Part shown: positions 39,899 through 48,544 of the stretch, in pieces
How the letters are laid out: every line of letters begins with the position of its first letter
How positions within the stretch are numbered: position 1 is the stretch's first letter
Assembly: GCA_035689345.1 (NCBI GenBank)
Contig: DASSLR010000097.1
Coordinates: 57,459 to 121,458 of the forward strand
Length of the DNA: 64,000 nt
DNA from: CF-118 sp035689345
GTDB taxonomy: Bacteria; Chloroflexota; Dormibacteria; Dormibacterales; Dormibacteraceae
Direction: 5' to 3'
Notes under the pieces: generated by a model
Seen by the model: the letters and a program-made list of their open reading frames with translations, nothing else
Database searches by the model: none
What the model was told of the DNA's origin: nothing
Made by a program: the position numbers and the translations under genes

Positions 39899-41344
39899 CT
39901 AGCCGACCCTTTCCACCGAGCCGTCCGCACGCGGATCAGACCCCGCCCGCCATCGTCCCGGACCGTCGATCACGATCGCGTGCGCGTGGCCGAGCGAATG
40001 ATGGCCCGGAGGGAGCAGCTCGACATCCGGCGATCCCTTCGCGCCGGGATAGTTCGCCTCCACCGTGACCGTCCGGCCATCGGCGGTCACGCGGATCCTC
40101 GGCCGGGCGACCGCGTCCTGCGGATCGAGCCCGTGATCGACGATGTTCATCAGCACCTGGGTCTGCAGCTGAGGCTGGCCGTCGCCGCCCATCGATCCGT
40201 AGAGCAGCCAAGGCTGGCCGTCCCGCGTGGCCAGGGCGGGGATGAGCGTGTGCCGCGTGCGTTTCTTCGGCTCGAGCCGGTTGGCGTGATTCGGATCGAG
40301 GCTGAAATAGCACCCGCGGTTCTGCAGCAGGATGCCCGTGCCTTCGGCGACGATGCCGGAGCCGAAGTCGAACGCGACGCTCTGGATCAGCGAGACCAGG
40401 TTGCCGTGCTCGTCCGCCGCGCAGAGATAGATTGTGTCGCCGCCGTCTGGTACCTCAGCGCTCGCGAACTGCGGTGCAGGGGCGAAGTCAGGGTCCGTGA
40501 TCTCGCCGCGGATTCGATAGGCCTCATCGCAAACCGAGCGAAACATGCTCGCGAAGGCGGGACCAGGCCGGAGCTCTTCGCTCTTCCTGGCGCCAAGCAC
40601 CTTCAGCAGGCTGAGGGCGATGAGGCCCTGCGTCGGCGGCGGGAGCTCGTGGACGACGACGTCGCGGTACGGCAGCGTAACCGTTTCGACCCAATCGGAC
40701 CGATGCGTCGCCATGTCGTTCGCGGTGACGAACCCGTGGCGCTTGGCGATCGCGGCGACGATCGCCGCGGCGATCTCTCCTCGGTAGAAGCCGTTGAAGC
40801 CGTGGCGTCCGATGTCACCGAGCACCGATGCCAGGTCCGGGTTGCGCAGGAGCATGCCGGAGTCCATCGGCGGATATAGCGAGTAGGCCGCCTGCTCGCG
40901 GTTGAGCATCTCGGCCGCGCCCTTCAAGAATTCGGACAGCTGCGGGGTGATCACGTAGCCGTCCTTTGCGAGCGCGGCCGCCGGCTCCATCAGCGGAGCC
41001 CAACCGAACGTGCCGAAGCGTTCGATCAGCCTCCCCCACGCCTCGACGGTTCCGGGCACGGTGACGGTAAGCACCCCGCGCTCGGGCATCGAATCATGGC
41101 CGCGGTCGCGAACGGCGGCGACGGTCGCGAGCTCGCCCGACCTGCCAGCCCCGATCAGCCCGACGGGCGCGGACGCGCCCGCGGGCCAGACGATCGCCAT
41201 CAGGTCGCCGCCGAGCGAAGTCATGTGTGGATACACGACGCACAGGACCGCGTTCGCGGCGATGGCGGCGTCGATGGCGTTGCCACCGTCGCGCAAGACC
41301 TGCGCGCCCGCCTCGCTGGCCAGCCGGTGAGGGCTGGCGATCAA
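39899..41344 (-). CDS. ggt: Gamma-glutamyltransferase family protein
   Basis: An N-terminal-nucleophile hydrolase of the glutathione hydrolase/acylase family. 481 residues. N-terminal IASPHRLASEAGAQVLRDGGNAIDAAIA; the likely catalytic Thr is in GGDTIYLCAADEHGNLVSLIQS, where self-cleavage would make the two subunits; YGSMGGDGQPQ is the oxyanion part. No signal peptide, so it is probably cytoplasmic, unlike secreted Ggt. TTG 41344 is the listed start. The family usually has Arg-Gly just before the first Ile/Val, and here CTG 41356 would restore it (TRGLIASPH). The substrate may not be glutathione. Confidence 0.88.
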   Translation of the reverse strand: MIASPHRLASEAGAQVLRDGGNAIDAAIAANAVLCVVYPHMTSLGGDLMAIVWPAGASAPVGLIGAGRSGELATVAAVRDRGHDSMPERGVLTVTVPGTVEAWGRLIERFGTFGWAPLMEPAAALAKDGYVITPQLSEFLKGAAEMLNREQAAYSLYPPMDSGMLLRNPDLASVLGDIGRHGFNGFYRGEIAAAIVAAIAKRHGFVTANDMATHRSDWVETVTLPYRDVVVHELPPPTQGLIALSLLKVLGARKSEELRPGPAFASMFRSVCDEAYRIRGEITDPDFAPAPQFASAEVPDGGDTIYLCAADEHGNLVSLIQSVAFDFGSGIVAEGTGILLQNRGCYFSLDPNHANRLEPKKRTRHTLIPALATRDGQPWLLYGSMGGDGQPQLQTQVLMNIVDHGLDPQDAVARPRIRVTADGRTVTVEANYPGAKGSPDVELLPPGHHSLGHAHAIVIDGPGRWRAGSDPRADGSVERVG

Positions 41345-41363
41345 TCCGCGCGTCAGAACTGTT

Positions 41364-42305
41364 TCAGGCTACCGCGCGCGGCGTCAGGAATTCGATGGAG
41401 CCAGGCTGGATCTCGAACAGCGCCGGCAGCATGCCAGGGTCCTCGCCGTCGATGTCGATGCGGACCTGCTTCGGCGACGTGACCTCGACGCGCTTGCCGT
41501 ACATCACGGTGATCTTGGGGTTGTGCTCGTCGAGGTGCTTGCCGTCGCGAATCTGGGCCATGCCGCGGATCGATTCGATCTTGCCCGCGTCGCCGATGAC
41601 GATGACGTCGAAAACGCCATCCGTCGGCAAGGCGTTCGGCGCCATGCGCATGCCGCCGCCGAAGTACTGGCAGTTGGCGACCACCACCTGCTGCGCGACG
41701 ACGTCGTGTGCCTCGCCGTCGATGATCACCCGCATCGGCTTGTTCTTGTAGGCGAGGAGCAGCATCAGCGCGGTGAGCGTGAAGGTCATCCCGCCGCTGC
41801 GCTTCTTGCCCGCGTTGACGCGATGCACGACGTCGCCTCCGTAGCCGGCGTCGGCGATGTTGATGAAGTGGCGCACCTGCGTGTTGCCGTCGTTGCCCTG
41901 GTAGGTCACACAGCCGACGTCGAGGCGCCGCGGCACGCCAGTCTTGAGGATGTCGACGGCCTTCCTCGGATCCAGTGGGATGTGCAGAGTCCGCCGGAAA
42001 TCACCGCCGGTGCCGAGAGGCACCATGGCCATGCGCGACGTGGTGGGAATGGGCGCGCCGTTGTGGAAGAAGCCGTTGACGACCTCGTTGAGCGTGCCGT
42101 CGCCTCCGACGGCCACCACCACAGGGCGCGATTGGCGCACGGCACTCTCGGCGATCCGCATCGCGTCCATCGGGCCGGAGGTGAGCGCGGTCTCGTACGG
42201 GATGCCGGTCGACGGCAGCCACGACTCGATGGCCGCCCAGTCGCGGGCGGTCTTGCCTCCGCCGGAGGCGGGGTTGACGATGAACAGAACCGGTTCGCCC
42301 GCCAT
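41364..42305 (-). CDS. Diacylglycerol-kinase-type lipid kinase
   Basis: 313 residues. DAGK catalytic motifs: FIVNPASGGGKTA, VAVGGDGTLNEVVNGF, VPLGTGGDFRRTL, and the C-terminal beta-sandwich with VVVANCQYFGGGMRMAPNA. Members phosphorylate diacylglycerol, sphingosine-like or ceramide lipids; DgkB-type proteins in Gram-positives recycle diacylglycerol. A longer frame runs upstream into the next gene; ATG 42305, three bases after that gene's stop, is the true start. It is the third gene of a lipid-looking set with a GlpB-like and an alkyl-DHAP-synthase-like protein. Confidence 0.9.
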   Translation of the reverse strand: MAGEPVLFIVNPASGGGKTARDWAAIESWLPSTGIPYETALTSGPMDAMRIAESAVRQSRPVVVAVGGDGTLNEVVNGFFHNGAPIPTTSRMAMVPLGTGGDFRRTLHIPLDPRKAVDILKTGVPRRLDVGCVTYQGNDGNTQVRHFINIADAGYGGDVVHRVNAGKKRSGGMTFTLTALMLLLAYKNKPMRVIIDGEAHDVVAQQVVVANCQYFGGGMRMAPNALPTDGVFDVIVIGDAGKIESIRGMAQIRDGKHLDEHNPKITVMYGKRVEVTSPKQVRIDIDGEDPGMLPALFEIQPGSIEFLTPRAVA

Positions 42306-42307
42306 CT

Positions 42308-43669
42308 CTAGCGCCTCCCTCCCATCGCGTTCGGGTTCATGATGCCCGCCGGGTCGATGCTCTCGCGCACCCCGCGCCAGACGCGCATCCAGCCGCCCAT
42401 CTCGTCGGCCACCCAGCGCGCCCGCGACTGGCCTGTGCCGTGATGGTGACTGATGGTGGCCCCCAGGTCGAGCGCGGCCGTCATCGCTCCCTCCCACGCC
42501 CGGTTGTAGGCCGAACGTGCATCTTCCTCTCTGTCCGCCGCGCCGCCAAACGAGAAATAGGCACAGCAGCCCTGCTCGTAAGCGTGGCTGAAATGGCATA
42601 ACGCCAGGCCCCCGACGCCTATTGCGGATTTGACCCTCTCGTGCAGGTGCGGCAGGACCGTCCACAGCGCCGCCAGCTCGATCGTGTCGACGTAGGAGCC
42701 CGCGGGCTTCAGCATCGCCTTCAGCCAGTCGGCCGAGAGGCCGAATCGATGCTCCTGCCAGCGCCGCCATGGCTCCTCGCCGAGGTCATTTGCGCCGGAG
42801 GCCAGGCGCGCCACCACCTTCGCCTCGGCGCGCGCGATCTCCTCCTCGCCCGCGGTCGCGATCACGAGCACGCAGCTTCCGGCGACGACGTCATAGCCGC
42901 TGAAGACCGAATCCTCGTGGTCGTACAGCCGCATCACCAGCGGCCTGACGCCCGCCTGCATCACGTGGCGCATGACGTCGAGCCCTGCGGCGAGCGCGGG
43001 GAACGAGTAGCCGCGGCCCACGACGCTTGAGGGCATGCGGTGCAGACGCAGCTCGGCGCCGAGGATGACGCCCAGCGCCCCTTCGGCCCCGACCCACAGC
43101 TGGTGCAGCGCGGGGCCTACCGCGGATCGCGGACCGGGTCGCGGCGCGGCGAACGTGCCGTCGGGCAGCACCACCGCCAGGCCCAGGACCATGTCCTCGA
43201 TGCTCCCGTACCGACTCGACTGCTGGCCCGAAGATCGCGTGGACACGAGACCGCCGACCGTGGTCACAGGCAGGGAGCTCGGGTAGTGGCCGAGGGTGAG
43301 CCCCTTCGCGTTGAGCGCCTTCTCGAGGGTCAGGCCGTTGACACCCGCCTCTGCCCGGCAGGTCAGGTTGACCTCGTCAATGGCCAGGATGCGGTCGAAG
43401 GCGCCCATGTCGAGCACGAGCTCGCCACGTCTGGGCGCGAGCGCGCCGCAAACGCCGCTGCCCCCACCGAGCGGGGTGACGATGACATTGTTCGCGGTCG
43501 CCCAGCGCAGGACGGCGGCCACCTGCTCGCGACCTGACGGCCGGGCGACCAACACACGCTCGGGCTCACCGCCGGCGCGTTGGGCCATGAGCTCCGACGG
43601 CCACAGGTCGCGCACCGGCCGTTCCTCGATGTTGGCCGCGCCGACGATCTTCTCGAGTTCTGGTCGCAT
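42308..43669 (-). CDS. FAD-binding oxidase, alkyldihydroxyacetonephosphate-synthase-like
   Basis: 453 residues of the VAO/PCMH flavoprotein fold. The FAD domain has VIVTPLGGGSGVCGAL, YPSSLPVTTVGGLVSTRSSGQQSSRYGSIEDMVLGL; the cap and C-terminus have CHFSHAYEQGCCAYFSF and the ISHHHGTGQSRARWV segment. The SRYGSIEDMV and HHHGTG motifs are shared with alkyl-DHAP synthases, which swap the acyl chain of acyl-DHAP for a fatty alcohol, the key ether-lipid step. D-lactate/glycolate dehydrogenases are the main alternative. ATG 43669, four bases after the GlpB-like stop. Confidence 0.82.
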   Translation of the reverse strand: MRPELEKIVGAANIEERPVRDLWPSELMAQRAGGEPERVLVARPSGREQVAAVLRWATANNVIVTPLGGGSGVCGALAPRRGELVLDMGAFDRILAIDEVNLTCRAEAGVNGLTLEKALNAKGLTLGHYPSSLPVTTVGGLVSTRSSGQQSSRYGSIEDMVLGLAVVLPDGTFAAPRPGPRSAVGPALHQLWVGAEGALGVILGAELRLHRMPSSVVGRGYSFPALAAGLDVMRHVMQAGVRPLVMRLYDHEDSVFSGYDVVAGSCVLVIATAGEEEIARAEAKVVARLASGANDLGEEPWRRWQEHRFGLSADWLKAMLKPAGSYVDTIELAALWTVLPHLHERVKSAIGVGGLALCHFSHAYEQGCCAYFSFGGAADREEDARSAYNRAWEGAMTAALDLGATISHHHGTGQSRARWVADEMGGWMRVWRGVRESIDPAGIMNPNAMGGRR

Positions 43670-43673
43670 GCGC

Positions 43674-44801
43674 TCAGCGGCCTGCGCGTGCGGCGAAACG
43701 GCCGGCGAGCCAGCCAGTCAGCATCGGCACGCCGAATCCGCACGCGCCGGCGTAGTCGTAGCCGCCGAGCACTGCTCCGGCCGCAAAGAGGTTCTCGAAC
43801 GGCGGGCTTCCGCCTGCGTCGAGCGGCCGGAGGCGGTCGTCGGTGGCGACGCCCGCGCGAAACTCCTGCGCCGGGTCGAGGTAGTCGAGGTGCTGAAGGC
43901 GCGTACCCAGCGACGAGACGGGCCTGCCGTCGTGAAAGACGCCCAGCTTCAGCAACGGCTCGGACGTCTCGCCGTCCTTGCGCAGCCCGCCGCCGATGTA
44001 GTGCCCGGTCGCCAGAACGAACGCGTTCGCGCGATGCGTCTTCTCGCCGGCGCGCGCAGCCACCACGCGAGCTCCCTCAACCTGCAGGCCGTCGACTGCT
44101 GCGCGCACGGCGCCCAGGCCGATCGCCTGCTGAAGCCGCCAGCCGTGTGGTGACGGCGGCGAGGCCAGCAGCTCGAAGCCTCCCTCGGGAAGGTTGGTGA
44201 AGCCCGGTGGATACGCGGTGAGACCCCGCGCCTGGATTGCCGGCGCACGTCGACCGTAAAGGTCGGTGAGTGCGGCTCCGCTCGGCAGGTCGGGGATGGA
44301 CACGTCTTCCGGCGTCGCATCGATGCCGTGCAGCTCCTGGAGGGCCTGCGCGGTGGAGGCCGCGTCGTAATCGCCCACCTCGCGCACGCCGACGACGCTG
44401 ACCCTGCGACCCACGAGGCCTTTGAGCTCGCCGCTCGCGACAGTCGCCGGTACCAGGTTGGCCGGGCGTGCGAGGCCGTGGATGTCGGCGTACGAGCCGC
44501 GCGAGCGCCACCCGCCCTCGAGCTTGAGGCCGTCCTTCTCGAGCGCGAGCATCAGCGCGGGCACGACGGTGTCGAGCTCGGTGCTGAGCCTCACGGAATC
44601 CATGCGCAGCCGGCTGAACGGATGATGGGGCTCGCCCTTCAGCAGCAGGTCGAGGTCGTCCACCACTTCCATCGCGCCCGCATAGAGCGCGGTCGCTCCG
44701 GGCGCCCTGGCGAGGATGGTGACGTCGGCACCTTCACGCCGCGCGCCAAGCGCCGCGCAGTAGCCGGCGATGCCGCCGCCGATGACCACGACGGTGCTCA
44801 C
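43674..44801 (-). CDS. GlpB-like FAD-dependent oxidoreductase (anaerobic glycerol-3-phosphate dehydrogenase subunit B family)
   Basis: 375 residues. N-terminal FAD fold VVVIGGGIAGYCAALGARREGADVTIL, then GATALYAGAMEVVDDLD and C-terminal LFAAGAVLGGYDYAGACGFGVPMLTGWLAG, the segment typical of GlpB (and of related quinone-linked dehydrogenases). GlpB normally works with GlpA and GlpC to oxidise glycerol-3-phosphate to DHAP. Those two are not adjacent here; an alkyl-DHAP-synthase-like gene follows instead. GTG 44801 overlaps the ribF stop (GTGA). Confidence 0.82.
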   Translation of the reverse strand: MSTVVVIGGGIAGYCAALGARREGADVTILARAPGATALYAGAMEVVDDLDLLLKGEPHHPFSRLRMDSVRLSTELDTVVPALMLALEKDGLKLEGGWRSRGSYADIHGLARPANLVPATVASGELKGLVGRRVSVVGVREVGDYDAASTAQALQELHGIDATPEDVSIPDLPSGAALTDLYGRRAPAIQARGLTAYPPGFTNLPEGGFELLASPPSPHGWRLQQAIGLGAVRAAVDGLQVEGARVVAARAGEKTHRANAFVLATGHYIGGGLRKDGETSEPLLKLGVFHDGRPVSSLGTRLQHLDYLDPAQEFRAGVATDDRLRPLDAGGSPPFENLFAAGAVLGGYDYAGACGFGVPMLTGWLAGRFAARAGR

Positions 44802-45703
44802 TTCCGGACGATCCGCCGCGTGTCGGCCACGTCCTTCTTCAGCTGCACCACCAGCTCCGCAGGACTGTTGAAGCGGATATCCGGATGCAGGTACTCGATG
44901 AACCTCATCTCCATGCGCTTCTGATAGAGGTCGCCCTCGAAGTCCAGCACGAAAGCTTCGACGCGCAGCTGCGTGCCGCCGAAAGTGGGGCGATATCCGA
45001 CCGACAGCGCGGCCACGAACTCTCTTTCGAGAGCGAGCGCGCGTCCGGCGTAGGCGCCGAGCGCCGGGATGAGCTTGTTGGGCTCGACCGCGATGTTGGC
45101 GGTGGGAAAGCCGAGCCGCCGCCCCACCTGGTCGCCCATCTCCACCGGCCCGGCCATCGCGTACTCGCGGCCCAGCACGCGGTTGGCCTCGCGCACGTCA
45201 CCGGTGTTGATGAGGCGACGGATGTCGGAGCTGTGGAGGGCCTTTCCTTCGAACGTGAACGGCGGCACGACGTCGACCGCGTGGCCATTGGCGCGAAGCC
45301 AGTCGGCGTTGCCCCGGCGCTGGTTGCCGAAGGCGAAGTCAAAGCCGATGACCCACCGCCTGATCTCCATCTGTGTCGCGAGCATGGCCACGAACTCCTG
45401 TGGCCCGAGGCTCGCCAGCGCGCGGTCGAATCGCAGCACGATCGCGTGCTCGATGCCGGCAGCGTCCAGGAGCGCCAGCTTCTCCTGCAGGGTCGTGATC
45501 GACTGCGGGCAGTTCGCGGGGTCGAGCACACAGCGCGGGTGGGGCTCGAAGGTGATGAGCGCCGGCGCTGCGCCGGCCTGCCTCGCGGCCTCCACGGTGC
45601 GCCGGATGACGTCGACGTGGCCGAGATGCACGCCGTCGAAACTGCCGATGGTGATGGCGACCGGACCGATATGACCTGCCGGCGGGCCGTGGTGGACTTT
45701 CAG
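44798..45703 (-). CDS. ribF: Riboflavin kinase / FMN adenylyltransferase RibF (apparent CTG start)
   Basis: Bifunctional enzyme making FMN and then FAD. The adenylyltransferase motif GSFDGVHLGH (about residues 20-29) and its lead-in AITI lie before the first canonical start (GTG 45631), which would cut through the motif itself. CTG 45703 has GAGGA six bases upstream and gives a 301-residue protein beginning KVHHGPPAGHIGPVAITIG. Later marks: FEPHPRCVLDP, VIGFDFAFG and the kinase domain GRRLGFPTANI. The flavin product serves the two flavoproteins encoded next. Order truB-ribF is conserved. Confidence 0.93.
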   Translation of the reverse strand: MKVHHGPPAGHIGPVAITIGSFDGVHLGHVDVIRRTVEAARQAGAAPALITFEPHPRCVLDPANCPQSITTLQEKLALLDAAGIEHAIVLRFDRALASLGPQEFVAMLATQMEIRRWVIGFDFAFGNQRRGNADWLRANGHAVDVVPPFTFEGKALHSSDIRRLINTGDVREANRVLGREYAMAGPVEMGDQVGRRLGFPTANIAVEPNKLIPALGAYAGRALALEREFVAALSVGYRPTFGGTQLRVEAFVLDFEGDLYQKRMEMRFIEYLHPDIRFNSPAELVVQLKKDVADTRRIVRK

Positions 45704-45721
45704 CTCAGGTCCTCTGAGAGA

Positions 45722-46246
45722 CTAACCCGGACCGACCTGCACGACGCTCCCGGCACTCGCGCTGTCGCCGGCTCCGAAGTCCCAGTTGGTCTCCAGGTTG
45801 TACAGCCCCGGTGGGAGGTCGGCCGGCAAAAGAAATGTCATGACCGTGCCTGCCGCGGGGGCCACACGATCGTCGTAAGTGACGGTCGATCCAGGCACCT
45901 CGCGCGCAGCGGTCTTACCCTGCTTCAACGTCAACACGTCGGCGTACGGACCCGACAGCGTGGCGGTGATCGTCACCCTGTGCGACGGATTGACCGCGGT
46001 TACCTCAGTCGTCGATGGGATCCAGTGCAGGTCCACCGCTGTTCCAGGCTGCCAGGTGCGCTCGATGTCACCTTGTGCGCAGCATGTGAGCCGGTACGCG
46101 GTGTAGTGCGTAGCTGGTGAGCCAACGTCGCCGCAGGCGGTTAGAAGCGCGGTGACGGTAATGCCGATCAAAAGCACCGCAATGACGTGCTTCAAAGCAA
46201 TGCCGATTATCGAACCTGGCCGATATGGCGACCCAATGAATCTCAT
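45722..46246 (-). CDS. Putative lipoprotein
   Basis: 174 residues. A signal peptide with hydrophobic run VIAVLLIGITVTALLTAC ends in the lipobox LLTAC, predicting lipid attachment at the cysteine. The mature part is a beta-rich domain with RLTCCAQGDIERTWQPGTAVDLHW, VTITATLSGPYADVLTL, VMTFLLPADLPPGLYNLETNWDFG, resembling an Ig-like/secreted-chaperone fold, but no family is recognised. ATG 46246 overlaps the truB stop (ATGA); a TTG at about 46195 would give a more usual signal length. Base composition is less GC-rich than its neighbours. Confidence 0.7.
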   Translation of the reverse strand: MRFIGSPYRPGSIIGIALKHVIAVLLIGITVTALLTACGDVGSPATHYTAYRLTCCAQGDIERTWQPGTAVDLHWIPSTTEVTAVNPSHRVTITATLSGPYADVLTLKQGKTAAREVPGSTVTYDDRVAPAAGTVMTFLLPADLPPGLYNLETNWDFGAGDSASAGSVVQVGPG

Positions 46247-47157
46247 TGGAGGACCTTTTCAGGGACGAACGTGCGGCGCAGCGGGTCGGTGTGTCCGAGC
46301 GCGATCAGGCGCCCGTCGGAGTCGTGCGCGCGCAGCCATCCAGGAGCCGGCTCGGGCAGCACCCGCACCGCGCGCCCCTGGCGCACCATCGCCTCTTGCT
46401 CCACGTTCAGGCGCACGGGCTGCATGTCCGGGAGTATGACCTCGGCCGGAAGCAGGCGGCTCCGCACGTCGCCGGCCTCGGCCAGCGATTCCAGCGTGAC
46501 CGCCGACTCGATTTCGAGGGGTCCGTAGGCAGTGCGCACGAGGCGGCCGAGGTAGCCGCCGACACCGAGACTCCGTCCGAGGTCACGCGCGATCGACCGC
46601 AGGTACGTGCCGCTGCCGCAGCGGATCCTGACGCGCACCACGGCCTCGGGTCCCGGTGTGAAGTCGAGGACGTTCACCTCGTACACCTCGACCTCGCGCG
46701 CGCGAGGCCGCGGGTCTTCGCCCCGCCTGGCGAGCTTGTACGCGCGCTTGCCCTCGACCTTCACCGCCGAGAAGGCTGGCGGCTCCTGCATGATCCGGCC
46801 GACGAAGGCGGCCAGGGCTTCCTCGACCTGGCGCTGGTCCAGCGCGCTTGGATCGGCCACGGCTTCCAGCTCGCCTTCGGCGTCGTCGGTGGGGGTGGTG
46901 AAGCCGAAGTGGATGTCGGCCACGTAGACCTTCTGCAGGCGCAGGGCGAAATCGGCAAGGCGCGTCGCGGACTCGAAGAGGATCGGAAGGACCCCGGTCG
47001 CGAGGGGATCGAGCGTACCCGCGTGGCCGACGCGGTTCGCGCCCGTCAGGCGGCGCAGGCGCCGGACGACCGAAAAGGACGTCTCACCGGCGGCTTTGTC
47101 GATGTTGAGGACGCCTGACGAGAAGCGGTTCGGCTCAGCCTTTGGGTGAGGCGGCAA
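46243..47157 (-). CDS. truB: tRNA pseudouridine(55) synthase
   Basis: Makes pseudouridine 55 in the T-loop of tRNA. 304 residues with GVLNIDKAAGETSFSVVRRLRRL, the catalytic aspartate in RVGHAGTLDPLATGVLPI, and AYKLARRGED, plus GSGTYLRSIARDLG. It ends with a small PUA-like domain (RAVRVLPEPAPGWLRAHDSDGRLIALG). TTG 47157 overlaps the nrnA 3' end by 23 bp, consistent with coupling inside the nusA-infB cluster. Confidence 0.95.
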   Translation of the reverse strand: MPPHPKAEPNRFSSGVLNIDKAAGETSFSVVRRLRRLTGANRVGHAGTLDPLATGVLPILFESATRLADFALRLQKVYVADIHFGFTTPTDDAEGELEAVADPSALDQRQVEEALAAFVGRIMQEPPAFSAVKVEGKRAYKLARRGEDPRPRAREVEVYEVNVLDFTPGPEAVVRVRIRCGSGTYLRSIARDLGRSLGVGGYLGRLVRTAYGPLEIESAVTLESLAEAGDVRSRLLPAEVILPDMQPVRLNVEQEAMVRQGRAVRVLPEPAPGWLRAHDSDGRLIALGHTDPLRRTFVPEKVLQ

Positions 47158-48139
47158 GGATCGCCTCCTTGGCCGTGGCCAGAACCAATTTCACGGTCTC
47201 GTCCATCGGCTTGTCGATCTCTGCGCCGGCCGCGCGGATGTGCCCGCCACCGCCGAACACCGCGCACATGGCGGCTGCGTCTACCGCGCCGCGGCTGCGC
47301 ACGCTGATCTTCGTCAGGTCGCTCTGCACCTCTTTGAAGAGGATGGCCAGCTCCAGGCCCGCGATCGAGTTGAGCGTGTCGATGATGCCTTCGGATTCGG
47401 CCATCACGGCGTTGGCCTCCCGCAGCATTCGCCTGCTGACCTTGGCCCACGCGAGCCTGCCCTGCATCTCGACGCGCATCGTCGCCAGCGCTAGACCGTT
47501 CAGCTTGAGCGTCGTCTCCGGCCGCATCTTGTAGACCATCGTGGCGATGTGTCCGGGGTCGGCCCCCAGCTTGGCCAGACGCGCCGCGTCTTCGAGCGCA
47601 TCCGGCGTCGTGTTCTCGTGGCGGAAACCACCCGTGTCGGTCAGCAGCGCGACGTACAGGTTGGTCGCGATCGTGGTTGTGATCGGGTAACCGAAGTGGT
47701 CGAGCATCTCCATCACCATCTGGCCTACGGCCGACGCGTCGGGGTCGATGACGTTGATGTCCCCGAAGCGTGAGTTCGATGGGTGATGGTCGATGTTGAC
47801 GATGGTCGCGTGCGCCGCGATGTGCTTGACAGTGCTGCCGGATCGCTCGAGGTTGCCGGAATCGAAAAAGAAGACGAGCTGCGGCTCGACGCCGCTCGGC
47901 GGCCCTTCATGGATGTCGCCGAATCCAGGAAGGAACGAGTACATGTCGGGCAGCGGGTGCGGGATGAGCACCCAGACGTGCTTGCCCGCCGTGCGCAGCG
48001 CCTCGGCAAACGCGAGGCTGCAGCCGAGGGTGTCTCCGTCGGCGTCCTTGTGACCGAAGATCAGGATCTCCTGGTTGGCCTCGAGGAGCTCCTTGATCTG
48101 GTCGTACAGCCCTCCGGTCTCAGTCTGCGCGGTGGCTAT
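47135..48139 (-). CDS. nrnA: Bifunctional oligoribonuclease / pAp phosphatase NrnA (apparent ATA start)
   Basis: A DHH/DHHA1 phosphoesterase that degrades nanoRNA and pAp. Metal motifs: FGHKDADGDTLGCSLA (about residues 28-43), IVNIDHHPSNSRFGD, LTDTGGFRHENTT, and the DHHA1 GGGGHIRAAG. The first motif lies upstream of any canonical start (first is GTG 47971). ATA 48139 overlaps the rbfA stop as ATAG and has AGGAGG seven bases upstream, an excellent ribosome site, giving 334 residues beginning ATAQTETGG. A CTG ten codons in is a poorer choice. It takes the place of the missing Orn and clears products of RNases Y, J and PNPase. Confidence 0.94.
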   Translation of the reverse strand: MATAQTETGGLYDQIKELLEANQEILIFGHKDADGDTLGCSLAFAEALRTAGKHVWVLIPHPLPDMYSFLPGFGDIHEGPPSGVEPQLVFFFDSGNLERSGSTVKHIAAHATIVNIDHHPSNSRFGDINVIDPDASAVGQMVMEMLDHFGYPITTTIATNLYVALLTDTGGFRHENTTPDALEDAARLAKLGADPGHIATMVYKMRPETTLKLNGLALATMRVEMQGRLAWAKVSRRMLREANAVMAESEGIIDTLNSIAGLELAILFKEVQSDLTKISVRSRGAVDAAAMCAVFGGGGHIRAAGAEIDKPMDETVKLVLATAKEAILAASPKG

Positions 48140-48513
48140 GGCTGTCCCTCCTCAGCCTCGCCGTCGCCCGCGGGCAGCACTTCCTTCAACAGCTCGTTGA
48201 TGCGCACGCTGTACTCGATCGAGGGGTCCAGCTCGAAGCGCAGCTCCGGCGAGAACTTGAGGTTCTCGAGGCGCCGCCCGAGCTCGTGGCGGATGAGGCC
48301 TTTGGCGGAGATCAAGCCCTGCAGCGAGCTCTTCTTCTGCTGCGGGTCGCCGAGCACGCTGACGCGCACGCGAGCCTGCCGCAGGTCCGGCGACATGCGC
48401 ACCGCGGTGATGCTCACGAAACCGATCCGCGGGTCCTTCAGGTCCCGCCTGATGATCGACATGATCTCCTCGCGCACCTGCTCCCCGACCTGGTCGGTGC
48501 GATAGCTGGTCAT
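48136..48513 (-). CDS. rbfA: Ribosome-binding factor A
   Basis: A KH-fold protein for late 30S maturation. 125 residues: YRTDQVGEQVREEIMSIIRRDLKDPRIGFVSITAVRMSPDLRQARVRVSVLG is diagnostic, with an acidic tail (GDGEAEEGQP). ATG 48513 has GGAGG five bases upstream and is preferred over longer frames reaching into infB. It is followed by nrnA with an ATAG overlap. Confidence 0.95.
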   Translation of the reverse strand: MTSYRTDQVGEQVREEIMSIIRRDLKDPRIGFVSITAVRMSPDLRQARVRVSVLGDPQQKKSSLQGLISAKGLIRHELGRRLENLKFSPELRFELDPSIEYSVRINELLKEVLPAGDGEAEEGQP

Positions 48514-48544
48514 CGCGACCTCCGAAGCGAGCTTCACGAGCCCG

